A stretch of 64,000 nt of DNA, from NCBI GenBank assembly GCA_017506865.1, contig JAFCMP010000002.1:248001-312000 (forward strand). Direction: 5' to 3'. The position numbers were made by a program, and so were the translations under genes. The stretch comes from Tribonema minus. Taxonomy: Eukaryota; Sar; Xanthophyceae; Tribonematales; Tribonemataceae. Shown in pieces: positions 46,301 through 56,785 of this stretch (positions within the stretch are counted from its first letter, which is position 1; each line of letters starts with the position of its first letter). Under the pieces are notes generated by a model. It was not told the DNA's origin, did not search any database, and worked only from the letters and a program-made list of their open reading frames with translations.

Positions 46301-47772
46301 AGCAGCAGGCGACTGGCGTGGATCTTCTGTTGCGTTGGTCACCTTGATGTCGACATCTGTCGGCATGCGGCAACAGGCTAGTGAGCAATAGTTGTCTAAA
46401 TTGCCCCACACATTGCTGCGTCCACACCTGCAGCCTGAACCCAACCAGGCGTTATGTTATGTGTCACAGCCATTTTGGGGTGTGATTGTGTACCTGTTTT
46501 TTTCGCTCAGGGCGCGGAGAAGCCCGAATAATTGATGTCAAGCTTGCTGCCATGATTGAAAAATATGTGAAGGCACTTGCTAACCACTCCTTCTCACCCA
46601 GAGCTCTACGATATTTTGATTCGTCACTATGTATCTCGTGACAAAGTGTTTCAATGGACATTGATGATCACTTCTGAATCACATCGCCCAATGGCATATC
46701 TCCCCCTCTCTAAGACCTCGTCCATATTCCCCCTCTAGACTCCGCCATGTGTATCATCAAACGCCATGTTGTAGTATGCATGAGTCAAAGGAAGAGTGCG
46801 CTCAGGGCCGTTGCGTACCTTATCCCGCATCTGCTGCAAGATGCCGGTGGCGTTCACCGCGTCGCCAACCGCTGCACACACCAACATCGCAGCATTGAAG
46901 TGCCGTATATCAGGCGCAACACCCATCTCTTCCATCGCCCGCAGCAGTTCCCGTGCCCGAACGACGCCGCCTCTGCTGTCGCCGGCGCGCCTCCCGTCCT
47001 TGCCGCGACCGCACTCCTTAATAAGGGTCAGGAAGAGTGCAGCGTCGACGGCGATGCTGCGCTCCCGCATCTTGCCGATGAGCTGCATCGCGTCATCGAG
47101 CTGCCCCGCTACGCCGCACGCTTGCAGCGCGGCGCCGCACGCAATGGGAGACCAGCTGAAGCCCGCCCGATCCATCTCAGCCAGGAACTGCAGGGCTCCC
47201 CGAGCTGAGTACCTGTGGGCTATGATGACTAATTCAAAGTCCCTGACAGTTACAGCGCCCAACGCGCGCAGTTGCCGCAGTGCCAGCACTGCCTGAGAGA
47301 AAAGTTGGTTGAATGCCGCGTTCTTGAGTAGCAACGCCCTCACCTGCGCAGCAGTGGGCTCCTTGATCGTGTTGAACAGGGCACAGGCTTCTCGCCAGCG
47401 CCCCTCTTTGCTCAACTTGCGCATGTCTTGAGCCATCGATGATGGCGGATTGCGGGGATTGTCCCTAGGCGAGGTACTGGCGATGCCGTGCTGCTTTGCA
47501 AGGGCTTCCGTGGCGTCCGGTTGCTGAAGCTGCTGCTGGCGCGGCGTAGCAGGTTCTTGGGACCCGGGTTTCTGAGCATCAAGGCCAGAAAACTGCATCA
47601 CAGGAGCCCATACCGCCCTCGGCTGGGCACTTCTTGGTGCAGTCCTTCGCACGGACACTGCCAGGCGAGACGCACGGCTCAAGAGATGGATCCTAGCGCA
47701 CAGCATGATGAACCTTGCTGCCAGGTCAAGTTGCACAATCTGCAAACCTGCGCTGCTTTTTGTGAGTGTCAT
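43382..47772 (-). CDS. PPR-SMR organellar RNA-binding protein
   Basis: Pentatricopeptide-repeat proteins bind single-stranded organelle RNA in tandem 35-residue helical hairpins; an SMR domain adds a nuclease-like or nucleic-acid-binding module. Four exons, 47772..46819, 45518..45172, 44543..44273 and 43621..43382, join in phases 0, 2 and 0 to give 603 aa. Residues 1-60 are basic and Ser/Ala-rich, suiting an organelle presequence. PPR units follow, for example PIACGAALQACGVAGQLDDA, DIRHFNAAMLVCAAVGDAV, NLYTINTLLARAGATGQCS, VVTFNAFMDCYATAGRYERA and VTYN-CLMKAYIVAGQVNAA (spanning exons 2 and 3). The last exon is an SMR domain: LRGLNTGTAKAALRYELE, then LCIVTGTGSSVLKKVVSELL and HIIV. The canonical LDLH start of SMR is replaced by ISLRGL. 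A minor exon between 3 and 4 cannot be excluded. Confidence 0.85.
44710..44765 (-). repeat. Retroelement tail fragment in PPR intron 2
   Basis: On the minus strand this reads GGACATCCACCATCTGGGCT, then TTTTTTGCCCCCTGAGCGAG, the conserved tail core. A further degraded copy lies at 46,490-46,540 (minus; CGGGCTTCTCCGCGCCCTGA) in intron 1. Confidence 0.6.
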
Positions 47773-48580
47773 TATCAACTTCAATTCATTATGAACTTCA
47801 AATCAAAAGAAAGAAGTTTGCAACTTCAAGCGCGGAGTAATGAAATATTAGTATCTGGACTACCAAGTCGGCAGAATGGTTTTTCTGCGCGTCATGTGCC
47901 GGTGTCAGCCCAGCTACCCCTTCTTTCACCTCCTGCCAAAGATGTGAGGGGGCGCTCATTACCTACATACCCCTCTCTTCGCCCTCGCGCCTCCCAGCCA
48001 GCAGGTGCCTGCCACTCTCCCCAACCGCGCTGCTGCACCACCGAAGCACCACTGTTGAATGAAACGAGGCACTCTACCATGCTCGCGGTGCTGTACGGCC
48101 TCTTCGCTCTGACGCCAACTCCGTGCTGAGCACTGCTGCCGCGGCAGCACCTCTCGCTCGTCATGTAGCAATCCATAGAACCACACACTGTGTAAGCGTC
48201 GATGGTGTCAGAGAGGAGGGGGGTTTGCACGCCCGGCGACCCCCTTGTCATCCCCCTGAGCGTTGTGGAAAGCGCGTCCAACTCGCTGCGCAGCCGTGTC
48301 TGCAGCGCTGCGCTCGAAGCGCGGCGCGCGCACAGTACGCTGCCAGAGTTGCACGTGCCGCCGCCTGCACCAGGAGCGCACAAGATTGCGTCAGCGAATC
48401 GTGTCATTCATGATTAAAGTGGGCCGCAGCAATGCCGCTGGCATCAAGAGCGCACAGTTCTGTGGTTAGAAGAAGGTGTCGCTGATGCTCCGCGTGCGCT
48501 GCAGCACCGATGCCTGCAGGTAAGAAGCCAACTCCGGTCCATCTCCTCCACATGTGCTCCACGGCTTCGGCTTCAAACGA

Positions 48581-48634
48581 CAACTGAAGGACCTGAATAT
48601 TAGGTAGCAACTGAAGGACCTGAATATTAGGTAG
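48581..48634 (+). repeat. Perfect 27-bp tandem duplication
   Basis: Two identical adjacent units start at 48581 and 48608 (CAACTGAAGGACCTGAATAT and onward). They sit just upstream of the retroelement open frame, at or near its 5' junction. Confidence 0.9.
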
Positions 48635-48675
48635 TACAAGGCGCAGCAGCAGCAGAGGTGGCGCGCCTGCCCCTC

Positions 48676-49960
48676 ATGCGGACGATCGCCACAGCTGCCG
48701 CGTCCCTACGTGCAGCAACAGGTGACAAGCTGGAACATATACTGCCACCAGCGCTAACGCCACTGCAGCAGCAACCACCTACGCAGCAGCCGCCGCTGCG
48801 GCCGACAGCAGGTGGTGGCACTGGTGCGGATGCTGCTTGCGTACTTGACGCCAGTGCTCTGCAGTTGCAGTGTAGCCTGAAGCGCCCCAATCAGAGTGCG
48901 CTTGCAGATGCCGTCGCTACCGAGCTTGCAGATAAGGTGGAGACGGACCTGCAACGGCTGCCGCAGGGCACGCAACACACGCAAGCACTTGCTCGATTCC
49001 GGTCGCAGCGCCACATGCACTCGATCGGCATGGCATGCCTCAACGAGCCCATGTACTCCACAACGGCTTCGTTCAATGGCCTATCCTGGCAGCTGGCCGT
49101 CAAACGCGCCATCGGAGTAGAGGAGCAGACGGCAGGCTGCAAGCTGTGCGGGAAGTCGCCGGGCGGCACCCTGCATGCACGGCTGTGTCAAGCGCCACGC
49201 GTCAAGGCGCACGACACCATCGTCCACAATAGCGTCAAGAGGGCCACGCAGCGCATCCTGCGGCAATACCTCAAAACGGGACTGGTGGACGAGGACTACA
49301 CGCCATTTCTGGGATCCGCCGGGCCGCCGGGGAGTCGCAGGATGGACATCGTGCTGCCTGCCGACGCCTTCCCGGTGACCGGCTACGACGACCCGACACG
49401 CCACCTACCGCTCATGGTGGACGTTACCTGCTTCGAGGCACAGGTGGCGTCGCGGGCGGCGAAGACTGCAGCAGACCCCAAGCGATGCTGCCGCGACCAA
49501 GAGGCCGCCAAGACTACCCACTATTCTGGCCATTATGATCATAATTGCTACAAACTTGCCACTTTGGCAATACGGTCATTTGGCAGCATCGGGGAGCAGG
49601 GGCGGAAGCTGCTGGAGGCTGTGGCGACGGAGTATGCCAGCAGGATGTCAGTGCCCGGAGGAGCGCGCCCTAAAGCTCTCAAGGGCATCGCCCTGGCGCG
49701 CTTACGCTCGGCACTGTCGGCAGCGCTCCACATGGCGTACTCTGGCCGTGTCATGACACACATGGCAGAATCCAGGGGGGGGGGGCACATGGAGGAGGAC
49801 GTAGGGGAGGACCTCGAGATGCCATTTGGCGGCGGCGGCGTTTGAGTGGTTGTCGTTGCGACACTTTCAGACTGTCATACGACATGTAGATTCTTTACAG
49901 CTAGATGCCAATCATCTGGGCTTTTTCGCGCCCTGAGCGAGAATTAATAAAAAGTACACG
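48676..49960 (+). mobile_element. 3' part of a non-LTR-type retroelement (zinc finger + endonuclease-like domain)
   Basis: One frame from 48676 to 49845 gives 389 aa. No reverse transcriptase is present. The product looks like the C-terminal end of an R2-like element. A CCHC finger lies at residues 155-171 (C-KL-C ... H-ARL-C). Then comes a restriction-like endonuclease pattern: R-R-M-D-I-V-L near 221-227, V-D-V-T near 248-251, and a later K/Y-rich segment. A glycine-rich tail ends at TGA. The 3' untranslated tail carries a GGGCTTTTTCGCGCCC stem-loop and an A-rich end (GAATTAATAAAA at about 49,940). Five or more 5'-truncated copies of this tail occur in the window, which supports a mobile element over a host gene. 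The frame is intact, but it is open only from about 48,631, so the element is itself 5'-truncated. Confidence 0.65.
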
Positions 49961-51743
49961 TCTCACCTTCTTCTATACAGCTAATGTGCTTCATGAGAAC
50001 AGACCGCGCAAGCCCCGTCCCCCTCTTTTTGCGACCATTAACTTCAAACTTGCAACTTCAAAGAGAATGCAACTTCAAAGTGTGGTGTGTGCGAGCACAG
50101 CCGGTTGCCACGATTTATCACATTCGTTTTTGTTTGTTTGTTAACGTTTGTAAATATTTACAAACAAACCAACAAGTTATAACAACACTTCTAAAAACTC
50201 CTCCGATGTTGGCCCTTCGTGGTACATATATGTCTTGTGCTCAGCTTTGGGGCAACTGAACCCCTTTCAGATCATGCATTGCCGTGGCGGTGCACAACTT
50301 TCTTAAAAGCATTGACTCCGCACACAGAGGTAGTTAAATACGGTACACATAGAATGCCATGTTTGCACTGCGTATACAAATGCCGACCCGTCACACAGTG
50401 CTGACTAGCATGACTACCACAAATTGGTGGCAGAGGTAAGTGTCAATGAAAGTTTTCATTTCGTGCCGTGCAGTGCACAGAAACCGCCGGGAGGTTCAGA
50501 GGATGGTCTAAGCCCACACGCACGCTCAAATGCAAGTGTGGGTACTTCAAATTATTTATTTATTTATAAGCAGTTAAAACAGAACATGGCATTGGAGGGG
50601 CTGATGAGCATCATCTTGAGGTGCTGCAGATTAACTCTTGGTGTCAGCATGGCAATTTTGCGTAGTAGCACCATTTAAGCGTAGCGGCAACAGCCCTTGA
50701 CAGAAGCACACAGCCCTTTCCAGAAACACATGAAAGCAACAGACACTCAGTAAAAACAGCTTGTGCACTGGACAGTGGCGGTGTCATCTTTATGGATGTA
50801 GGTGCGCAGCACACAATGGCCGCACTCAGGGATTAGCTAGTCATAAAAGCTGCACAGGCGGCATAGCGGCGACCTAGCGGCAGGGTGTCTCGAAGACCTG
50901 ACGACCTCTGGAACACAAGTTGTGTTGGCTGGCGCGCTTTACTAGGGTTTCATGGCAGACCCGACCCAAACCCTAGCCCTAATACTTACCCCCCCTCCCC
51001 CCCCCCCCTTTCCATACACACACACAGACAAGGCTGCTGCGCGGGCGAGCACTGACACGGCTGTCACGCTCATCAACGCTCAGCAGTTTGCCACCCTCTA
51101 ATTCTCCCCCCATCCCCAAGGTAATGACATCAAAACATCAATCGGCGGCTACCGCTAGCGACGCGCTGCGAAACGCAGCTGGTTTCGAGATGGGCCTGGG
51201 GGGGGGGGTTCGCGCAGCGACCCCAGGTGCTGCTGCCCCCGCCCCCCGTCGCCGCAGGTGATACTTGAAGTTACATGGCGATCCCAGAGTTGTCACAGGA
51301 AAACACTTGATGATGTTGCACCCTTGATCCCCCCACTGCTCGCCTCTCTCCGCAGCAGTGCGTTTCACGTGTGATGACCACCAGAGCCCGGGGTGTGCAG
51401 GGCCCGGCTTGCAACGCGCCAATAACTTGTAGGACAAAGACACGCTCCACCCTAAACCTACGCCTCCCCCCTCCCTCCCGACACAGAATGGGGTCACCCC
51501 CCCACCCCCCCTGCTGTCCCCTCACTGACGGTGTGTGCGGCACACACATGTCGCTGCGGCAGCACCGCCGCCGCCGCGCGCAGCGTTAATGGCAAGCGAG
51601 CCACCACCGCTCGCGGCGAACGCACATCTAATAGGCGGCCCCTGCCGTGTGCTGTGCTGGCTGAGAAAGAGGGCAGCCGTTGAGGGCTGTATGTAGACAC
51701 ACACAAACACTGAGCGCTGCTGCAGCAGCAGCGCAGCGCCAGC
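49961..51743. other. Intergenic, no supported gene
   Basis: The stretch holds an inverted-repeat-like block at 50,135-50,165 (GTTTGTAAATATTTACAAAC), the dispersed repeat at 50,425-50,545, and C- and G-rich runs near 51,000 and 51,200. It includes the 3' flank of the cyclin gene. No coding exon is convincing. Confidence 0.45.
50425..50545 (+). repeat. Dispersed repeat shared with 43.1 kb
   Basis: This block contains CGTGCCGTGCAGTGCACAGA, then AACCGCC and AGAGGATGG, and pairs with 43,130-43,255. It lies about 470 bp downstream of the retroelement's 3' end. Confidence 0.55.
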
Positions 51744-54700
51744 TCAGCACGGCGGCGCCTGCTTCAGGCCATGCGCGCCGCCGCCGCGGCCGCTGACGAT
51801 GCTGCTGCCGCAGCTGACCACGCTGCTGCCGCCGCGGCCAACGCTGCTGCCGGCGATGCTGCTGCCGCAGCCGCCGCCGCCGCTGCTGCGCCGCCCGGTG
51901 CTGCCGAAGCACGGCACAATGGTCCCACCACCGGTGCTGCTGCCGCCGCCGGTGCTGCCGCCGCCGCAGCTGAAGTACACGGGCGTCGCGGCGGCGCCGC
52001 CGCCGCTGCTGCCGCCGCACACGCTGCTGCCAAGGCTTGGCGGCAGCGTGGCGTCGCTGCTGGAGGAGAAGCTCGGGTCGCGCGCGAGCGGCCCTGCCGC
52101 CGCCGCCGCCACCGCCGCCGCCGGCGCGCGCCGGTGAAGGTTCAACATGTCCGTTGCGCAGCCGAGGAGGTCGCTCTCCTGGCAGCCGGTGAGGGTCGCG
52201 AGCGCGCGCGGCCACGTGGGCTCGACGCGCAGCAGCTTGCGCGCGGCGAGCACTGCCGCGGCGGCGACGGCGGACGGCAGGTGCGCGCGGAACTCCGCGG
52301 CAAAGTGGAGGGTGACGTTCGCAAAGGACTCGGCGTGGCGGCGCAGCGCGCGCTGGCCGTGCCGCGAGACCGGCCGGCGCTGAGCGTTGAGAAGAGGGAG
52401 TGCGCGGGGGGCCCGGGGGGGGGGGGGAGGGTCAGCACTGGGCGACAGATAGCAAGATGCGCTGCGGGAATGACATCAAATGGGAACAAACTACACACAC
52501 AGAACGTCAAAGTACGCAAAACAAACTACAAACACGGATCGCAGACACTGCGACGCAGGCAGTCCAACAACACCTGCAGCAATAACACACCTGACAGACG
52601 TCCCCCGAGAACGAGCCCCCCTGGTGCAGGTAGTAGCCAATGAAGTGCATGGCGTTGATGCGGCTCACGCGCCAGTCCAGGCTGCGCCCAAGTTCAACTT
52701 CGCCCTCCGCGAGCGCGCGGCGCGTAAGCGGAACGCGCGCAGTGGCGGCGAGCGCTGCCACCGTTGGCAAGTCGCGCTCTACCTCCTCGTACTTGGCGGC
52801 GATGGACAGTGCGCAGAGGCCTTGGAGGCGCCATGCGACGGGGTAGGCTTCGTCTAATTGCACGCAGGCCTGCAGGCGGTTGCGAAGATTGGGGGTAGGA
52901 GGGGGATGAGCGGTAGTAGGGTTAAGGTTAGGGCTAGGACAGCGCCGGGTGGCGCATGTAGAATGCAGGTGAAGAAGATGCAAGTTGGAAGGACGATGGG
53001 AGGTGCGATGGGGTATGCTTCCTTATCTGATCTGAACACACAACAATGCCATGCCAGAGCAGGATGCAGTTGATCAGGCCTACTGTCGCGCGATCGCCCA
53101 TATGTCATCATCAAGTCTTGACGAGCGTGGTGGGGCCGGCAGTGCATACATGTTTCAAAAAGGCCACCAAGGTGTCACTTGCAAAGGCGCATATAGACAC
53201 TTCCTCATGCAACAATGGAGGGCAGTGCTGGCTGTCCAAGGCTAGCATCCGCCAGAACAGCATGCTCAGGTGCAGCAGCCAACACAAGATTGGCCCCCGT
53301 TGACCATAGTGTCTGCTATGCGCGTAATTGGCTCGCGCGTGCCACCATGATGAATTGAAGTTGCCCCATCACGCAGGTGAAGTTGTGCTGAAGGACCGTT
53401 GCTGAAACGGACGGCTGTACGCATACTGTGGAAATCAATCTACATGGCAGTAAATGTCTGTGGCAAAAGACTGTGCCTGACGCACGCTCGGAACCACAGA
53501 GCTGGCGCACAGCTTATACTTAAAAACGACATGAGCGCACGGTGCCCAATCTCTGCCGTATTCAGCATTGTACGTGCGTGTGCAACCAGGAACAACAATG
53601 GTACACCCACGGTATGAATATATTATTTATAGGTAGACTGAGGCATTCACTCTAATGTTGAAGAGCCATGAATATATTATATATAGGTAGACTGAGGCAT
53701 TCACTCTAATGTTGAAGAGCCAGATTCTTATGAGGCACTTTAGCAAGGTCCGCTGTTACATATTACACTCACAAAATGTGATTATGTGCATGCCTCACCT
53801 CATCGAATAGCGAAACCGCTGAGTGGATGGTGACTGATTGCAGCCTCAGGTGCTCAGCGACACGCACAATCCAATCCACCATGTCGTGCCGTTCCTATTG
53901 GATGCAAGATGCAAAGTTGCGTTTAGGACCGTTACACAGATAATAGGAAGGAAATTAGAACCTAAAACCTTACAGACTCTATAGATTGATGCAACAAAGC
54001 GCGACTGCAGCAGTAAGCTACAAGACATGACGTGCAACAACACGACGCTGCGCGTGTTTCGCGTTGACCAACCTGAAAATCTAGCGTTGACCAACCTGAA
54101 AATCTAAGGCGATCCTCATTGTTGACAAGATGTACGGCATGTACATGATCCATGTTTACTTGAGATGAACCTACCCTGCTTGTGCCTTACGCAGTAGCAT
54201 GTCTGCACGACTATGAATGAGCGGTCAGGCTTTGAAAGCAGTGCAATATAAAGTGCTGGGATGCGCTGACACGCGTATGTACTGCGATATGTTAAGACGA
54301 TTCAGGAGCTGGATCGCCTGCAGAGAGGTCCACTGAACACATATACACAATACTGGCGAGGCTGCAACTCGAACGACTTCCTCAATCTGCAGTTGATCGC
54401 ACGCGCTGGAGCCGCAGCCCACCAACACGAAAGTGCCTCTGAGCTGCCTCTGGACAAACGCCTCTGAGCCCTGATGGCGAAAGCTTGCAAACCGGTCTGA
54501 AATGTATGTATTGCACGCCTGCCTGATGCCTGCTTCGATGCTGACGCCGACAGAGTTAAGACGGTAATAACCGAACCACGGATCTCGCTTACCGCCATGT
54601 AAGGTGCTGACACGCAGAACTTTGAGAGCGCCGCATCCGCCCTCTCCTTTGTCCTCCAGTGGTCAACAATGACGGCAGCAGGGTATCCCAGCTGCTCGTC

Positions 54701-55172
54701 CAACGCCTTCCCTTCCTTGGCTGCAGCTGCCTTTTTGCTCCTCTCCACCAACGCCACAGGTGCTCGTGCTTTTGATAGTGAGCCAGATGTGCCGACCACC
54801 GAGTCACTGGGAGCCCGACTTGAGGCATTCCTGCCTCCGCTGCTCAGGCTGCAGCACGCAGCGACGACAAGGCAGGGACGTGAGGTCCGGGGTCTCTCAG
54901 GCAACTAAGAACGGGTCAATAGAGGCAGATGATGGCACACAGTCGCAAGCACAGCGCACGTGCAACATAACGTACCTTGAGAGCGACGTATAGCCTGTCA
55001 TGAAACACTCATCCTGCCGGCCACCACACGAGCTGCCCCGCGGCGCCCGCTTGCCACGCTTGCCAGGCTTCGTGCTCAGCCCGGCGCCCGTTTTGCTGGA
55101 CCGGAATGGCAGATGCTTGAAGGCATCAAGCGCTGCCGCCAGATGATTAGCGAAGCCGGCCTTCGCAGCCAT
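51744..55172 (-). CDS. Cyclin (two cyclin boxes), C-terminal Gly/Ser-rich tail
   Basis: Cyclins bind and activate cyclin-dependent kinases in the nucleus. I place exons 55172..54976, 54893..54593, 53894..53799, 52869..52591 and 52379..51744, which keep frame to give about 502 aa. The N-terminal about 100 residues are basic and Ser/Ala-rich. Exon 2 ends SAPYMA, the usual run-up to the first cyclin box. Exon 3 has the hallmark MVDWIVRVAEHLRL and exon 4 has LCALSIAAKYEEV, then LGRSLDWRV and a YYLHQGG. Exon 5 carries the second box (HAESFANVTLHFAAEFRAHL, LAARKLL). A 130-residue Gly/Ser/Ala-rich tail follows. About eight residues usually found between YMA and MVDWIV are missing, so a mini-exon probably lies in 54,592-53,895. 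The acceptor of exon 2 (GAGAG) is weak. The subtype is unclear. No destruction box was seen. Confidence 0.75.
53614..53723 (-). repeat. 55-bp tandem duplication in cyclin intron
   Basis: Two units start at 53614 and 53669 (TGAATATATTAT, then GGTAGACTGAGGCATTCACT). They differ by two bases in the AT-rich part. A second, 22-23 bp duplication (GTTGACCAACCTGAAAATCT) lies at about 54,063-54,107 in the neighbouring intron. Confidence 0.9.
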
Positions 55173-56785
55173 GATTGCGTCGCAATGGCACTGGTGGTGC
55201 CTTTGTTGCCCTGTCGGTACTGCCTAGCCTACGCTGCCTTAACACTGTATAAGGCAAAACTCGCAAAGCGTGTCGTGTCGTTTCTGCTCACACCGCGGTG
55301 ACGCACCAAGCCTGCAGGTTGCGGCTCGCCTCACGCTAAACCTGCTCTCCCTGCCTCTCTGGCTCGCTCGTCCTGGCTAGAGACCCTGGCGCTGTGCGTT
55401 GTCGCAAGCAAAGACGGTACCATGACCTTTCACAACTCCCAACTTCCCGGGCTCAACGCCGTTTTTCAAAAGTCTCGCAGGAAGTTTTGGAGGAGGGACG
55501 CAGATTGCCTCCGAAATGGTGTGCTGCAGATGCCTCCGAAATGGTGTGTGCTGCAGCCGTATACGCCAGAGATGTGGTATCCCACCTAGGGCGTGTGCCT
55601 CTCATCGTATCGCAAGTGGCACGCCTGTCATTTTCCTACATTCTGTCACAGAGAGTGGCCAGAACTACGAGCTACAGTAAGTAAGTGCTTCTCGTAGTGT
55701 AGGCAGCAGAACACACTGCTGATCGTCGTGGTGACAACTCTTGCATCAGCACATGGACTCGCCAGTGGCCAAACATTTTGTCAACCTGATGGATTCCATC
55801 ATGATCAGATCGTGTTCCAAAAAGCAAAGCAGAGGTGATGTTACATTCTGCAATGCTGCGAGCTCCTGTGCTAGCGAGTCGGACCTGCGAATGCAGCAGC
55901 TAAATCTGTCTCTTATTGGCTGCGGCTGTTCCCTGTGCTCTCACTCTGAAAACAAGATCCATGACGAAACCGTTATGCCCAGCTTGGATTTCCTGCTATG
56001 TTGCCTGCTCGAAGTAGTGGATGAAGCACATGCGCATGAACACACCTTGCGAAATCGTGCTCCTATAGCTCATGATAGTGCAAGTACTGTTGAGTGGTTG
56101 TCATTGAGACGCTTTCAGACTGTCACACGAAACGTAGATTCCGTACATCAAGCTTCAAGTTGAAAACCATTAATCTGGGTTTTTTCATATATCAGCCCGC
56201 GCACACCATTGGGTTGTACCCAGTGCTGATGACGCACATATGCATGCCCTGCACACACGATAGATGTCTAATGACATTTTCAGCATATTCTCATAGTAAA
56301 AGGGTCACGAGAGCAGCCGGTCATCTTGGTGTGATATTGAGAAGCTGAGAGCGCCTTGTTTGAACAGCACCATGGAATTGCACCTATTCTCGCATCGGAT
56401 TTGTGCTCCTAAAGCTCATACGCAACTTGAACACTAGTGCTGCAACACAGCCCAACATTTGCAGTCCGCAACTGCACATCAGAACGATTGCAAAATCCTA
56501 AGATAAAGCCGCAGCATGGAGGCCATTGAGATTGACAGGCATCATGCAATGATGTGCGCTGCCACTGCTGGCCCGGATGATAGTCGAGGCGCAGACGTTC
56601 GCTACCGAGAATAAACTTCCAGCATGTCCCCAACATGATCGCTGGCTGCCACACCTGACAGGTATTGAGGTCTAGAGAGGCGCGATGCAAGCATGACAGT
56701 CATGGACAATGCGTGATTGAAAATGGCGGTTTCCACACGTGTTGCGTATCCATTTGTGGCGCGGTCCTCTGTGGGCGAACATGCG
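55173..56785. other. Intergenic between cyclin and kinase-phosphoesterase genes
   Basis: No coding exon is supported. There is a 26-bp imperfect tandem duplication at 55,506-55,556 (GCCTCCGAAATGGTGTG). A plus-strand frame at about 55,750-56,160 runs into a retroelement tail at 56,089-56,200 (TGAGTGGTTGTCATTGAGAC, then CTTTCAGACTGTCACACGAA), so it is probably element-derived rather than a host gene. Confidence 0.45.
56089..56200 (+). repeat. Retroelement tail fragment
   Basis: This matches the 49,843-49,945 tail from the stop-codon region through CTTTCAGACTGTCACACG and AATCTGGGTTTTTTC. It then diverges before the CCCTGAGCGAG block. Confidence 0.6.

Noticed and set aside
51764-52643. Alanine-rich frames on both strands over the cyclin tail
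   Set aside because: They reflect GCN-repeat DNA; only the cyclin frame connects in phase to recognised cyclin exons.
54225-54470. Open frame GSEAFVQRQLRGTFVLVGCG and onward, considered as a cyclin exon
   Set aside because: It has a plausible acceptor and phase, but adds about 80 residues where cyclins have about eight and matches no cyclin feature; the adjoining frame is open too.
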